Shown: positions 1-7,955, numbered from the stretch's first letter. The stretch is DNA of 25,850 bases from Alphaproteobacteria bacterium (GCA_024277955.1 JAJRUE010000013.1:1-25850), one strand, 5' to 3'. The notes: generated from the letters alone by a model not told the origin. Program-made: numbers and translations.

Positions 1-378
1 GCGGTGCCCAATGGCCGCGTCGGCGACATGAGCTTTTCGCCGGTCAGCTACAATTCGCTGAACGTCAGCTACGGCGCGCACGACGTGCTTGGCCTGGGCG
101 ACCGCTTTTCGCTTGGCGTCGGGATGCCGCAAGCGGTGCAGTCGGGCTCGGCGCGTGTGACCCTGCCGGTCACCCTGTCGGACGGGTCGGTCGGGTTCGA
201 CACCATGGACATGCCGCTGGCCCCGAAAGGGCGGCAGGTCGATCTGACCATTGCCTACGGCATGCCGATTTCCGAAGGCGCCGAACTGGTGATGAGCGCG
301 GTGCGCAGCCTGAACGCCGGCAACATCGCCGGCACCAACACCAGCGAAGCCGCCATCGGTCTGCGGTTCGAGTTCTGA
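1..378 (+). CDS. C-terminal part of an autotransporter-like outer-membrane protein (probably S8 serine peptidase), 5' end missing
   Basis: The reading frame is open from the first base, so only about the last 125 residues are present. They consist of alternating hydrophobic/polar strands rich in Gly and Ser (SFSPVSYNSLNVSYG, RQVDLTIAYGMP, AELVMSAVRSLNAG) and end in AIGLRFEF. A terminal Phe after an alternating strand is the usual beta-signal of outer-membrane barrels. The segment resembles the barrel-like C-terminus of subtilisin-family (S8) autotransporters of Rhodobacterales. The peptidase domain with its Asp/His/Ser triad would lie upstream of the window, so the protease assignment is inference; the barrel tail is what can be seen. 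A hairpin directly after the stop probably ends the transcript. Confidence 0.6.
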   Translation, partial: AVPNGRVGDMSFSPVSYNSLNVSYGAHDVLGLGDRFSLGVGMPQAVQSGSARVTLPVTLSDGSVGFDTMDMPLAPKGRQVDLTIAYGMPISEGAELVMSAVRSLNAGNIAGTNTSEAAIGLRFEF

Positions 379-426
379 TCCCGCGCCCACCTGGCGCCGG
401 GGCCGGCCGAGACCCCAAAAACAACC

Positions 427-456
427 AACGCCCGGCGGTGAAACCTGCCGGGCGTT
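427..456 (+). terminator. Intrinsic-terminator-like hairpin after the autotransporter gene
   Basis: Perfect 10-bp inverted repeat, AACGCCCGGC paired with GCCGGGCGTT around a 10-nt loop, 49 nt after the stop codon. It is followed by GCCGTTT rather than a long T-run. It lies between two convergent genes and could serve both strands. Confidence 0.6.
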
Positions 457-502
457 GCCGTTTGACCGGGGCTTGCCGCGGGGCGCGCGGATCAGCCGTG
501 GT

Positions 503-1057
503 TCAGGCGGCCTTCCACTTGATCGAACAGCCCATCGAGGCGATCTGGTCGCGCGGGCCTTGGCCGGTTTCGGCGACCTGCTTCATCGCCTCATACAGGT
601 CGCGGCGCACGTCCGCAGGCGCGGCCTGTTTGCGGCTTTCGTCCAGCCGGCCGCGATACTGCAGCTCGTCATCGGCGTTGAAGCCGAAGAAATCCGGCGT
701 GCAGATCGCATCATAGGCGCGCGCGACCTCCTGGCTTTCGTCGTAGAGATAGGGAAAGGCAAACCCTTGTTCCGCCGCCATTTTCTGCATGTTTTCAAAG
801 CTGTCCTGCGGATAGGCCGTCGCGTCGTTGGCGCTGATCGCGGCCACGCCGATGCCCAGATCCTGCAGGTCGCGCGCGTCGCGCACGATCCGGTCCATCA
901 CCGCCAGAACGTAGGGGCAATGGTTGCAGATGAACATGATCAGCGTGCCCTTGGGGCCGCGGATGTCGGCGAGGCAATAGCGCTTGCCGTCGGTGGCGGG
1001 CAGGGTGAAGTCGGGGGCTTTCCAGCCAAAGTCGCATACCGGGGGAATGGCGGCCAT
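503..1057 (-). CDS. Thioredoxin-fold protein, AhpC/TSA (peroxiredoxin-like) family
   Basis: 184 residues, predicted cytoplasmic since no signal peptide is visible. It opens with the APDFTLPATDGK strand typical of the AhpC/TSA/TlpA fold and carries a redox motif C44-N-H-C47 in MFICNHCPYV. This CNHCPYV form is typical of a stand-alone thioredoxin-like/PRX-like family that lacks the classic peroxidatic TxxC. The later ISANDATAYPQDSFENM and GFAFPYLYDESQEVARAY stretches and the cis-Pro region TPDFFGFN fit the same fold. Its role is presumably thiol-disulfide exchange or peroxide reduction; the substrate is unknown. The ATG at 1057 is chosen because an AGGAG lies 8-9 nt upstream; the frame continues upstream only as Pro/Ala-rich sequence made of short DNA repeats. 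It is downstream of, and codirectional with, the membrane protein at 1188-1799. Confidence 0.85.
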   Translation of the reverse strand: MAAIPPVCDFGWKAPDFTLPATDGKRYCLADIRGPKGTLIMFICNHCPYVLAVMDRIVRDARDLQDLGIGVAAISANDATAYPQDSFENMQKMAAEQGFAFPYLYDESQEVARAYDAICTPDFFGFNADDELQYRGRLDESRKQAAPADVRRDLYEAMKQVAETGQGPRDQIASMGCSIKWKAA

Positions 1058-1148
1058 GTCGTCGCTCCTGTTGTCGCTCGGGGTCGGGGCATTTTTGCGC
1101 GCAAGACCCGGTTTGCGCAAGGCGGCGCGCGGTCGCGCCCCCGGCGCG

Positions 1149-1184
1149 GGCGTTTTGGCTGGCGTTCCGGCTGGCGTTCCGGCC
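1149..1184. repeat. Three tandem 12-bp units in a short intergenic gap
   Basis: GGCGTTTTGGCT, GGCGTTCCGGCT and GGCGTTCCGGCC lie head to tail between the stop of the membrane-protein gene (1188) and the start of the thioredoxin-like gene (1057). Units two and three differ at one base. If the thioredoxin gene started further upstream they would encode a GTPA-type repeat, but there is no good start there. Confidence 0.6.
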
Positions 1185-1187
1185 TGC

Positions 1188-1799
1188 TCAGCCGGCGTCC
1201 CTGGGGGCGTCGCGTTCGAGCCGCGCCACCTCGGCGCGCAACTCGGCCAGCCGGGCGCGATAGTGTTCGGCGTCGCCATAATCGGCAAAGGCCGGGTAGC
1301 GCTGGTGGGTGGCAGCCAGGCGGCGGGCGTGCTTGATCGGGCACCAATAGGCCTCGGTGCGCGACGCGACCTCGCTCACCATCGCCAAAAGCCCGTTGGC
1401 ATAGCCGCAATAGACGCAGTTCAGCTTTTCCAGCCCGTTCAGATAGGCCAGATGGTGACGGTCGATGGCGATGTAGTCGGCCCGGCGGACGCGCGCGATC
1501 CCGTAGGCCGGAAAACAGGTCAGTTGGTAGATGGCAACGAAAATATCCAGCAAAACCAAGGGGATGATCAGCGCGTAGATGAAGGGTGCCGTCAGCACCA
1601 CCGGCCAGCTTGGATTTGAGATGTAGCGCAGCAGGCCGATGCGGAACTGCCGCTGGCGCTTGCGGATTTCACGCTCGAAAATGACCCGCCCCTTGCGGAT
1701 GGTGTAGTCGAACCGGGCGCGCCGCGCCTCGAGCCGCTGTTCCAGTTGCCGCTGCAAGTCGCGGATTTTCTCCGAGATCTGTTCGATGGTATCGGCCAT
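1188..1799 (-). CDS. Unidentified membrane protein with a coiled-coil N-terminus and conserved-looking cysteines
   Basis: 203 residues; I cannot give it a function. Residues 4-55 are a highly charged helix (IEQISEKIRDLQRQLEQRLE, then Arg/Lys/Glu-rich), probably a coiled coil. Residues about 66-95 are strongly hydrophobic and could be one long or two short membrane segments (PVVLTAPFIYALIIPLVLLD). The C-terminal half has NCVYCGYANG (C128, C131) and YWCPIKHA (C153, H157), which looks like a metal or Fe-S site, and ends in a short charged helix. The ATG at 1799 has GGGGA just upstream; the longer frame to 1859 has no better site. It lies 120 bp downstream of metG on the same strand, a gap in which I see nothing. 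It reads like a conserved hypothetical family of Rhodobacterales. Confidence 0.75.
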   Translation of the reverse strand: MADTIEQISEKIRDLQRQLEQRLEARRARFDYTIRKGRVIFEREIRKRQRQFRIGLLRYISNPSWPVVLTAPFIYALIIPLVLLDIFVAIYQLTCFPAYGIARVRRADYIAIDRHHLAYLNGLEKLNCVYCGYANGLLAMVSEVASRTEAYWCPIKHARRLAATHQRYPAFADYGDAEHYRARLAELRAEVARLERDAPRDAG

Positions 1800-1919
1800 G
1801 TCATTCCCCGCTGTTGCCACGGCCAGCTTAGCCCAAGCGGCCGGCGCGGCAATCACCAATCCCGGCGGCTGGGCGCGCCTGACCTGGGGGGCGCCGGACC
1901 CGAGGCACGTTGGCTGATC

Positions 1920-3638
1920 CTAGTCGCGGACGCCCGCGAATTTTTCCTGCCACTCTTCGCGCTGCGCGTCCGTGATCTTGGCGAACAGAACCTCGGGCAC
2001 CTCAAAGCCGTGGCCGGCGGGCAGGGCGCTCAGCGCCTGTTCCACGTCCCCCGGCCAGCCATCGTCGGTTGCGTGCATCGCCGCCAGCATCGACGCCGCC
2101 GCGCCGGGGATGAACGGGGCCGACAGGATGGCGTAAAGACGGATCAGGTTCAGCGACAGCCGGATGATCGCCGCCGCGCGGTCCGGATCTTCTTTGAACG
2201 CAACCCAGGGGGCCGCCGATTGCAGGTATTCGTTGCCTGCCACCCAGATGGCGCGCAATTCGCCCGAGGCCTTGCGGATTTCCATCGCGTCCATATGGGC
2301 TTCGTAGGTCCGGATGCGTTGCCCCAGGGCGCGTATCAGCGCCTGTTCCTGCTCGCCCCAGGCACCGCCCTCCGGCACCGCTTCGCCGAATTTCGCGCGG
2401 CAGAACTTGGTGACGCGCGACACGAAATTGCCCAGCACGTCGGCCAGATCCTTGTTCACCGAAGCCTGGAAGTTTTCCCAGGTAAACTCGCTATCCGAAT
2501 TTTCCGGCGCGTGGCTCAGCAGCCACCAGCGCCAGTAGTCGGCGGGCAGGATGCTCAGCGCCTGGTCCATGAACACGCCGCGCCCCTGGGAGGTGGAAAA
2601 CTGACCGCCGTCGTAGTTCAGGTAGTTGAAGCTCTTGATATAGTCGACCAGCTTCCAGGGTTCCCTCGATCCCATGATCGTCGCCGGGAAGGACAGGGTG
2701 TGAAACGGCACGTTGTCCTTGCCCATGAATTGCACATATCGAACATCCTCGGCGCCTTCATCGGTTCTCCACCAGCGTTTCCAGTCCTTATCCGACAATC
2801 CGTGGGAATCCGCCCATTCGTGGGTCGCGGCGATGTATTCGATGGGGGCGTCGAACCAGACGTAGAAGACCTTGCCCTCCATGCCCTCCCAGGGGGCGCC
2901 TTCGAACTGCGCCGGCACGCCCCAGTCCAGGTCGCGGGTGATGCCGCGGTCCTGCAGGCCGTCGCCGTCGTGCAGCCATTTCTTGGCGATCGAGGTGGTC
3001 AGCACCGGCCAGTCGGTCTTGCTGTCGATCCAGGCGTCCAGCTTGTCCTTCAACAGCGACTGGCGCAGATACAGGTGACGGGTTTCGCGCATCTCCAGAT
3101 CGGTGGAGCCTGAAATGGCGCTGCGGGCATCGATCAGATCGGTGGGTTCGAGCTGCTTGGTGCAATTTTCGCACTGGTCGCCGCGCGCGCGCTCATAGCC
3201 GCAGTTGGGGCAGGTGCCTTCGATGTAGCGGTCGGGCAGAAAGCGGTCGTCGGCCACCGAATAGACCTGGGTTTCGCTCACCACCTCGATCAGGCCGTTT
3301 TCGCCAAGCCGGCGCGCGAAATGCTGGGTCAGCGCCCGGTTCTGCGCGCTGGAAGAGCGGCCGAAATGGTCGAACGACAGGCCGAAGCCGCGCGCGATGT
3401 CCGCCTGCACCTGGTGCATTTCGGCGCAATATTCGGCCACCGGCTTGCCGGCCTTGGCGGCGGCCAGCTCGGCCGGGGTGCCGTGTTCGTCGGTGGCGCA
3501 GACGAACATCACCTCGTGGCCGCGCGCGCGCTGATAGCGGGCGTAAAGGTCGGCGGGCAGCTGGCTGCCCACGAGATTGCCCAAGTGCTTGATCCCGTTG
3601 ATGTAGGGGATCGCCGAAGTGATCAGGTATCGTGCCAT
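1920..3638 (-). CDS. metG: Methionyl-tRNA synthetase
   Basis: 572 residues, a class I aminoacyl-tRNA synthetase that charges tRNA-Met in the cytoplasm. Visible landmarks: N-terminal ARYLITSAIPYINGIKHLGN (HIGH-equivalent HLGN at 18-21); ATDEHGTP; a zinc knuckle C143-PN-C146 and C156-EN-C159 in the connective domain; FYVWFDAPIEYI; FMGKDNVPFHTL; and the KMSKS-equivalent FSTS (347-350), which lacks both Lys of the consensus. The anticodon-binding helical domain follows (SDSEFTWENFQASVNKDLAD). There is no C-terminal tRNA-binding (Tbd-B) domain, as in many alphaproteobacterial MetRS. ATG at 3638 is preferred over TTG at 3644: ARYLITSA is the usual beginning and an AAAGG lies upstream. The MFS gene upstream is 54 bp away on the same strand, so they may be cotranscribed. 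Confidence 0.97.
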   Translation of the reverse strand: MARYLITSAIPYINGIKHLGNLVGSQLPADLYARYQRARGHEVMFVCATDEHGTPAELAAAKAGKPVAEYCAEMHQVQADIARGFGLSFDHFGRSSSAQNRALTQHFARRLGENGLIEVVSETQVYSVADDRFLPDRYIEGTCPNCGYERARGDQCENCTKQLEPTDLIDARSAISGSTDLEMRETRHLYLRQSLLKDKLDAWIDSKTDWPVLTTSIAKKWLHDGDGLQDRGITRDLDWGVPAQFEGAPWEGMEGKVFYVWFDAPIEYIAATHEWADSHGLSDKDWKRWWRTDEGAEDVRYVQFMGKDNVPFHTLSFPATIMGSREPWKLVDYIKSFNYLNYDGGQFSTSQGRGVFMDQALSILPADYWRWWLLSHAPENSDSEFTWENFQASVNKDLADVLGNFVSRVTKFCRAKFGEAVPEGGAWGEQEQALIRALGQRIRTYEAHMDAMEIRKASGELRAIWVAGNEYLQSAAPWVAFKEDPDRAAAIIRLSLNLIRLYAILSAPFIPGAAASMLAAMHATDDGWPGDVEQALSALPAGHGFEVPEVLFAKITDAQREEWQEKFAGVRD

Positions 3639-3692
3639 TTCCAACCATTGCCTTTGTTGCCCGCCCCCTTTAGCGCATGGCGCAGCGCAGCG

Positions 3693-4928
3693 CTAGCGCC
3701 GGTGTCGGGACTTGTCGCGAAACCGCGAAAACAGGCGGCCGGTGATGAACGAGGTGCGCGGCGCATAAACATAGGCGGTCCGGTTTGCGCGCGTCGGGCG
3801 CCAGGCCATGCGCGCCAGGCCAAAGACGATCAGCACCGCATGCGCGAGCGAGATGAAATAGAACATCGCCGCCGGCCCCCAAAGCTCGATCAGCCCGGAG
3901 GTGACATAGGGGCTGGCAATCGCCCCCAGCGCGTAGAGAAAGATCAGTGCCGCCGACAGCTCTACCCGTTGCGAGGCGTCGGCATAGTCATGGGCATGGG
4001 CCGCGGCGACGGAAAAAATCGGAAAGGTGGCGGCGCCGAACACTGTGGCTGCGGCCATCACTGCCACCGGCCCGCTGCCCGACAGCGCCACCGTCAGCGC
4101 GCTGGCGCAGATGGCGAAGGCCGAGAACCAGATCAACACCCAGCGCCGGTCGAACTTGTCCGCCAGCCAGCCGGCCGGGTATTGCGCCAGCGCCCCGCCG
4201 GCGACGAAGGCGGCCAGGAACAGCGCGATCCTGTCGGTGGTCAACCCGACCTCGACCCCGTAGATCGGCCCGACCATGCGAAAGGCCGCGGTGGTCAGCC
4301 CCGCCACCACCACCCCGGCGGCGGCCAGTGGCGACATCTGCCAGGCCATAGCCGGCCTCAGACGCGGCGCATCGCCGGTGACCGGCGGGGTGACGCGGGT
4401 CAGCGTCAGCGGCACCAGCGCGGCGGTGGTCAGGATCGCCAGCAGCGTGTAGGACAGGTAGCTTGCCGGCTCGAGCACCCCGATCAGCAGCTGCGCCCCC
4501 AGCGATCCGCTGATATCCACGCCGCGGTAAACCCCCATGGCGCGGCCGCGCGTTTCATTGGTGACCTTGGCCTGCAGCCAGGCCTCGATCACCGTGTAAC
4601 AGCCCGCGACGCTGATCCCGGACATGACCCGGAACAGCGCCCAGGCGCCGGCGTTTACAAAGACCACATGGCCCAGGATGCCGATGGCGCCCGCGGCGAC
4701 AAAGGCGGAAAACGCCCGGGCATGACCGACCGACCCAAGCAGGCGCGGCGCCCACCAGCAGCCGATGAAGAACCCGAGGAAATGGGCCGACCCCAGCAGT
4801 CCGACCTCGGCGCGCGAAAACCCGTTCCTGAGCCCGGAAATCGCGTCGAGCGGTCCCAGTCCGCCGGCGCCAAGTTGCAGCAGCACCACCGAAAAGAACA
4901 GGGCCGTGAAGGAAATGATCAACCGCAT
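3693..4928 (-). CDS. MFS transporter
   Basis: 411 residues with about twelve hydrophobic segments in two halves separated by a loop around TRVTPPVTGDAPRLRPAM, an inner-membrane major facilitator protein. Characteristic pieces are GFSRAEVGLLGSAHFLGFFIG (TM1-2), the TM4-5 region RVMSGISVAGCYTVIEAWLQ followed by the acidic/basic loop NETRGRAMGVYR, and GWLADKFDRRWVL, the conserved cytoplasmic MFS loop between TM8 and TM9. The ETRG loop and EAWL helix resemble the YcaD/sugar-like subgroup, but the substrate cannot be read from sequence. The C-terminal tail is basic. ATG at 4928 is the first Met before TM1, with a weak GGCGGA as possible ribosome site. It is divergent from the ClpP-like gene, with a shared 200-bp intergenic region. 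Confidence 0.88.
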   Translation of the reverse strand: MRLIISFTALFFSVVLLQLGAGGLGPLDAISGLRNGFSRAEVGLLGSAHFLGFFIGCWWAPRLLGSVGHARAFSAFVAAGAIGILGHVVFVNAGAWALFRVMSGISVAGCYTVIEAWLQAKVTNETRGRAMGVYRGVDISGSLGAQLLIGVLEPASYLSYTLLAILTTAALVPLTLTRVTPPVTGDAPRLRPAMAWQMSPLAAAGVVVAGLTTAAFRMVGPIYGVEVGLTTDRIALFLAAFVAGGALAQYPAGWLADKFDRRWVLIWFSAFAICASALTVALSGSGPVAVMAAATVFGAATFPIFSVAAAHAHDYADASQRVELSAALIFLYALGAIASPYVTSGLIELWGPAAMFYFISLAHAVLIVFGLARMAWRPTRANRTAYVYAPRTSFITGRLFSRFRDKSRHRR

Positions 4929-5091
4929 GATGTCCGCCCATTTTGGCCAGAATGGCGCGCCGGGTGTGCCGCGCAATCCCGGGGACGACAGGGCGGTGTC
5001 GGTTTTGGCGCCTGTCGGGCGCGCGTTGCAGCCCGTGCGGATTGCGGGCCCCGGCGGATTACCGGCCGCGGCGGATTACGGGGATATTACT

Positions 5092-5119
5092 TTGCCGCGC
5101 CGTGCCGGGCGCCTATCCT
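5092..5119 (+). promoter_or_regulatory. Candidate sigma70 promoter giving a near-leaderless transcript
   Basis: TTGCCG (5092-5097), a 16-bp spacer and TATCCT (5114-5119). Transcription would start around 5125-5128, directly at the ATG (5129). The gene has no recognisable Shine-Dalgarno, which fits a leaderless or near-leaderless message. This is motif reading only. Confidence 0.4.
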
Positions 5120-5128
5120 GGGCCCGTC

Positions 5129-5974
5129 ATGGCCTGGATCGCACATCTCGCAGCCCGCCATTGGCGCGGCGAATTTCCTGTCCTGAGCGGCGTGATCTTT
5201 CTGCTTTTCGGGCTGCATGTGCTGGCGTTTCGCGCCGCCAGCCTTGTGCCCGCCGACCGGCTGGTGGTGCTTGCCGGGCTGGCGGTGGCGCTGACCGGCC
5301 TGCTGGTCTGGCAGGTGGTCGGGGTGTTTCGCGCGATCGACCGGCTGATCTGGCACGGCGGTGCGCCGGGCTGGGTTTTCGCGGGCTACCTGGCGATCGC
5401 GGTGGTGCTGGTTTCGGCGTCTTATCAACTGGTTGACCTGGGTCTGCCGGCGCGCTCGGCGCCGCGCCTGGCGCCTGAGTCGCTGGATGCGGCGGGGGTA
5501 AGCGCGCTCGGCGACACGATCCTGCTTGAGGGCGAGATCACCCTTGCCGGCTATGCCGCCCTCGAACGGCTGCTGCAGCGGCGCGCCGGGCTGCGCCGGG
5601 TAGAGATGCGTTCGCAAGGGGGCAATATCCCGGCGGCGCGCGGCATGGCGCGGCTGATCGAGACCGCCGGGCTGGACACCCGGGCCGCGGGCGACTGTTT
5701 TTCCGCCTGCACGCTGGTGTTCATGGCCGGGGCGCGGCGGTCGATGGCGCCGGGCGCGGCGCTGGGGTTTCACGGCTACCGGCTGATCGGGGACGAATAC
5801 CTGGGCCGCGGCGGCTATCTGGACCTGGGCGAGGAAGAAGCCAGGGACCGGGCCTTTTTTCGCCGGCGCGGGGTGGCGCGCGATTTCGTGGCGAAGGTGC
5901 ACCGGACAGGGTCGGACCGGATCTGGCGGCCGGGGCGCGAGCTGTTGCGCGCGGCGGGCGTTCTGACCGAGTGA
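5129..5974 (+). CDS. Membrane-anchored ClpP/crotonase-like protein (COG3904-type)
   Basis: 281 residues. Three hydrophobic segments (about 18-38, 45-67, 81-103) are followed by a soluble domain probably facing the periplasm. That domain has the ClpP/crotonase fold pattern: a beta strand ILLEGEITLAGYAALERLL, then VEMRSQGGNIPAARGMARLI (162-176), then DCFSACTLVFMAG (189-201) and GFHGY (213-217). S192 in the FSAC turn and H215 sit where the ClpP nucleophile and histidine would be (23 residues apart), so a serine hydrolase or protease activity is plausible but unproven. The family is known as a predicted periplasmic protein without defined function. The start is placed at 5129; the frame upstream lies under the divergent MFS promoter region and looks non-coding. 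Confidence 0.75.
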   Translation: MAWIAHLAARHWRGEFPVLSGVIFLLFGLHVLAFRAASLVPADRLVVLAGLAVALTGLLVWQVVGVFRAIDRLIWHGGAPGWVFAGYLAIAVVLVSASYQLVDLGLPARSAPRLAPESLDAAGVSALGDTILLEGEITLAGYAALERLLQRRAGLRRVEMRSQGGNIPAARGMARLIETAGLDTRAAGDCFSACTLVFMAGARRSMAPGAALGFHGYRLIGDEYLGRGGYLDLGEEEARDRAFFRRRGVARDFVAKVHRTGSDRIWRPGRELLRAAGVLTE

Positions 5975-6007
5975 GCCGGGGGCTTTGCGCGGGGCGGTCC
6001 GCCGGGG

Positions 6008-6730
6008 TCAGCCCGTTGGCGGGGGTGTCGGGGGCTCTGCCGTCATCTCTGCCGGGGCCAGGCGCAGGCCGGTTTTGCCCGGCACCACGCGCCAGGTTTT
6101 CACCGGGGCGGTGCGCGCGCGCAGGCGCGTCAGCCGCCAGCCCGATGTTCGCGCGTCATGCGCGGCGTCCATCCGCCAGCGGCTTTCGACCCCCTGCGCG
6201 CCGCCATCCCCGGGGGTCAGCAGCAGCCCCAGCGGCGCCAGTGCGCCTTCGCGGGCGCCGGTTTCGGCGGCCAGGTGCAGCCGACGCACCGGGGTCAGGC
6301 CCGGGGGTGCCGGGATATCGGCCACCACCAGGGCGACCCGACCGCTGCGCAGGATCTCTTCGGCGCACCACAGCAGGTCTTCGGGGCGCGTCGGGGTCAC
6401 GAAGGTGAAGCGCCCGGGGTTGGCGAACGCCAGCATGGCTTCGGGGTTCAGCCGTTCCGGGCGCCAGCCGGGCGCGATCCAGAACACCGGCCCCGCCAGG
6501 CTGCCGGCGGCGGCCATCGCCAGCGTGCGCCGGGCGTTGCCGCAAAATTCGTGCACCCGGGCGCGCGCCAGCGACAGCTCGCCAAGAAAGCGGTGATCGC
6601 GGTCGGGGCGATGGCGGCGGCGGCCAAGGCTTGCGGCAAGGGCCAGGGCAGGGGCCGAGGCCGGCGGCGGCGCGGGGCGCGGCGCGGAGGGCGGCGCAGG
6701 AGGGCGCGCGGGGACAGGCGGGACGGTCAT
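6008..6730 (-). CDS. ImuA-like (degenerate RecA-fold) protein, SOS-linked
   Basis: 240 residues. A low-complexity Pro/Ala N-terminus (1-30) precedes a conserved core: ARVHEFCGNARRTLA (56-71), GPVFWIAPGWRPERLNPEAM (80-99), FVTPTRPEDLLWCAEEILRSG (110-130), VALVVADIP, LTPVRRLHLAAE (145-156), LLLTPGDGGAQGVESRW. This is the pattern of ImuA-family proteins, which keep a RecA-like fold but lack a Walker A; GPVFWIAPG occupies that place here. ImuA normally works with ImuB and DnaE2 in SOS mutagenic translesion synthesis, but neither is adjacent, so this is a stand-alone copy. A SulA-like role as a damage-induced inhibitor is an alternative. A LexA-type box lies 17 bp upstream of the ATG at 6730, supporting DNA-damage control. 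A GAGG precedes the start. Confidence 0.72.
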   Translation of the reverse strand: MTVPPVPARPPAPPSAPRPAPPPASAPALALAASLGRRRHRPDRDHRFLGELSLARARVHEFCGNARRTLAMAAAGSLAGPVFWIAPGWRPERLNPEAMLAFANPGRFTFVTPTRPEDLLWCAEEILRSGRVALVVADIPAPPGLTPVRRLHLAAETGAREGALAPLGLLLTPGDGGAQGVESRWRMDAAHDARTSGWRLTRLRARTAPVKTWRVVPGKTGLRLAPAEMTAEPPTPPPTG

Positions 6731-6746
6731 GGCCTCAGCTTAATAT

Positions 6747-6761
6747 GTTCGCGGTTCGTTC
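6747..6761 (-). promoter_or_regulatory. LexA (SOS) box of alphaproteobacterial type
   Basis: GTTC at 6747-6750, seven bases, GTTC at 6758-6761: an exact GTTC-N7-GTTC, the LexA operator established for Rhodobacter, Rhizobium and Caulobacter relatives. It sits 17 bp before the ATG of the ImuA-like gene (minus strand), where repressor binding would block the promoter. It is about 100 bp from the aldo/keto reductase start on the other strand. Confidence 0.75.
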
Positions 6762-6862
6762 TCAAGCCTGCAGATCAGCCGGGCGGCGCATTTGCGGGCT
6801 TGTCAGCGCGCGCGGGAAACCGCAGTCTGCACGCCGCAGGAAACCATGAGGAAAGCGCGACG

Positions 6863-7906
6863 ATGCAATATCACAACCTGGGCAGCAGCGATCTGAACGT
6901 GTCCAAACTCTGCCTGGGCACCATGACCTGGGGAATGAAGACCGACCCCGCCGACGCCCATGCCCAGCTCGACATGGCGCTGGCGGCGGGGGTGAACCTG
7001 ATCGACACGGCCGAACTTTACCCGACCTATCCGATCACCGCCGAAACCGTTGGCCGGACCGAAGAGATCATCGGTGACTGGATCGCGCGCAGCGGGCGGC
7101 GCGGCGACATCGTGCTGGCCACCAAGGTGACCGGCGCCGGCCAGCCCAAGGTGCGCGACGGCGCGCCGGTCACCGCAGAGGTGATCCGCGAGGCGGTCGA
7201 AGGGTCGCTGCAGCGGCTGAAAACCGATGTGATCGACCTGTATCAGCTGCATTGGCCGAACCGGGGATCCTACCATTTCCGGCAATACTGGGACTATGAC
7301 GCCAGCAAGCAGGACCGCGACACGGTGCGCGACGACATGCTGGACATCCTGCAGGAAATGCAGCGCCAGGTGGCGGCGGGCAGGGTGCGCCATTTCGGCC
7401 TGTCGAACGAAAGCGCCTGGGGCACCGCCACCTGGCTGCACCTGGCCGAGACCCACGGCCTGCCCCGGGTGGTGTCGATCCAGAACGAATATTCGCTGCT
7501 GTGCCGGATTTTCGACACCGATCTGGCGGAACTGGCGCATCAGGAAAACGTCGGGCTTTTGGCCTATACGCCGCTGGCTTCGGGGCTGCTGACCGGCAAA
7601 TACGCCCCCGAGGTGACGCCGGAAGGGTCGCGCCGGTCGGTGGCTTCGGATCTGGGCGGGCGGGTGACCGACCGGGTCTGGCCGGCGATCGAGGCCTATC
7701 ACGCCGTGGCGCGGCGTCACGGGCTGGACCCGGTGCAGATGGCCATCGCCTGGGCGCGGGGGCGGCCGTTCATGGGCTCGGTCATTGTCGGGGCGAGCAG
7801 CGCCGAGCAGCTCGAACGCATCCTTGGGGCCGCCGACCTTGAGCTGAGCGACGAGGTTCTGGGCGAGATTTCCAAGGCGCACAAGGCGCATCCGATGCCG
7901 TTCTAG
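6863..7906 (+). CDS. NADP(H)-dependent aldo/keto reductase, Tas-like
   Basis: 347 residues, cytoplasmic (beta/alpha)8 barrel oxidoreductase reducing carbonyls with NAD(P)H. Opening MQYHNLGSSDLNVSKLCLGT and NLIDTAELYPTYP closely resemble E. coli Tas. The catalytic tetrad is visible as D48, Y53, K88 (VLATKVTG) and H130 (LYQLHWP). Further family markers are VRHFGLSNESAWG, RVVSIQNEYSLLCR, LAYTPLASGLLTGKY and, for the cofactor 2'-phosphate/adenosine end, SVIVGASSAEQLE. The start at 6863 has GAGGAAA 8-9 nt upstream. The natural substrate cannot be deduced. Length and ends match the family, so it looks intact. It is divergent from the SOS-linked gene. Confidence 0.93.
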   Translation: MQYHNLGSSDLNVSKLCLGTMTWGMKTDPADAHAQLDMALAAGVNLIDTAELYPTYPITAETVGRTEEIIGDWIARSGRRGDIVLATKVTGAGQPKVRDGAPVTAEVIREAVEGSLQRLKTDVIDLYQLHWPNRGSYHFRQYWDYDASKQDRDTVRDDMLDILQEMQRQVAAGRVRHFGLSNESAWGTATWLHLAETHGLPRVVSIQNEYSLLCRIFDTDLAELAHQENVGLLAYTPLASGLLTGKYAPEVTPEGSRRSVASDLGGRVTDRVWPAIEAYHAVARRHGLDPVQMAIAWARGRPFMGSVIVGASSAEQLERILGAADLELSDEVLGEISKAHKAHPMPF

Positions 7907-7955
7907 GTCACATACCCATTCATCCTGCACCCCTGGCGACGCGGCCCCCGGCCTG

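Noticed and set aside
1058..1288. Pro/Ala-rich N-terminal extension of the thioredoxin-like protein
   Set aside because: It is low-complexity sequence from a 12-bp DNA repeat and overlaps the end of the upstream gene; AGGAG places the start at 1057.
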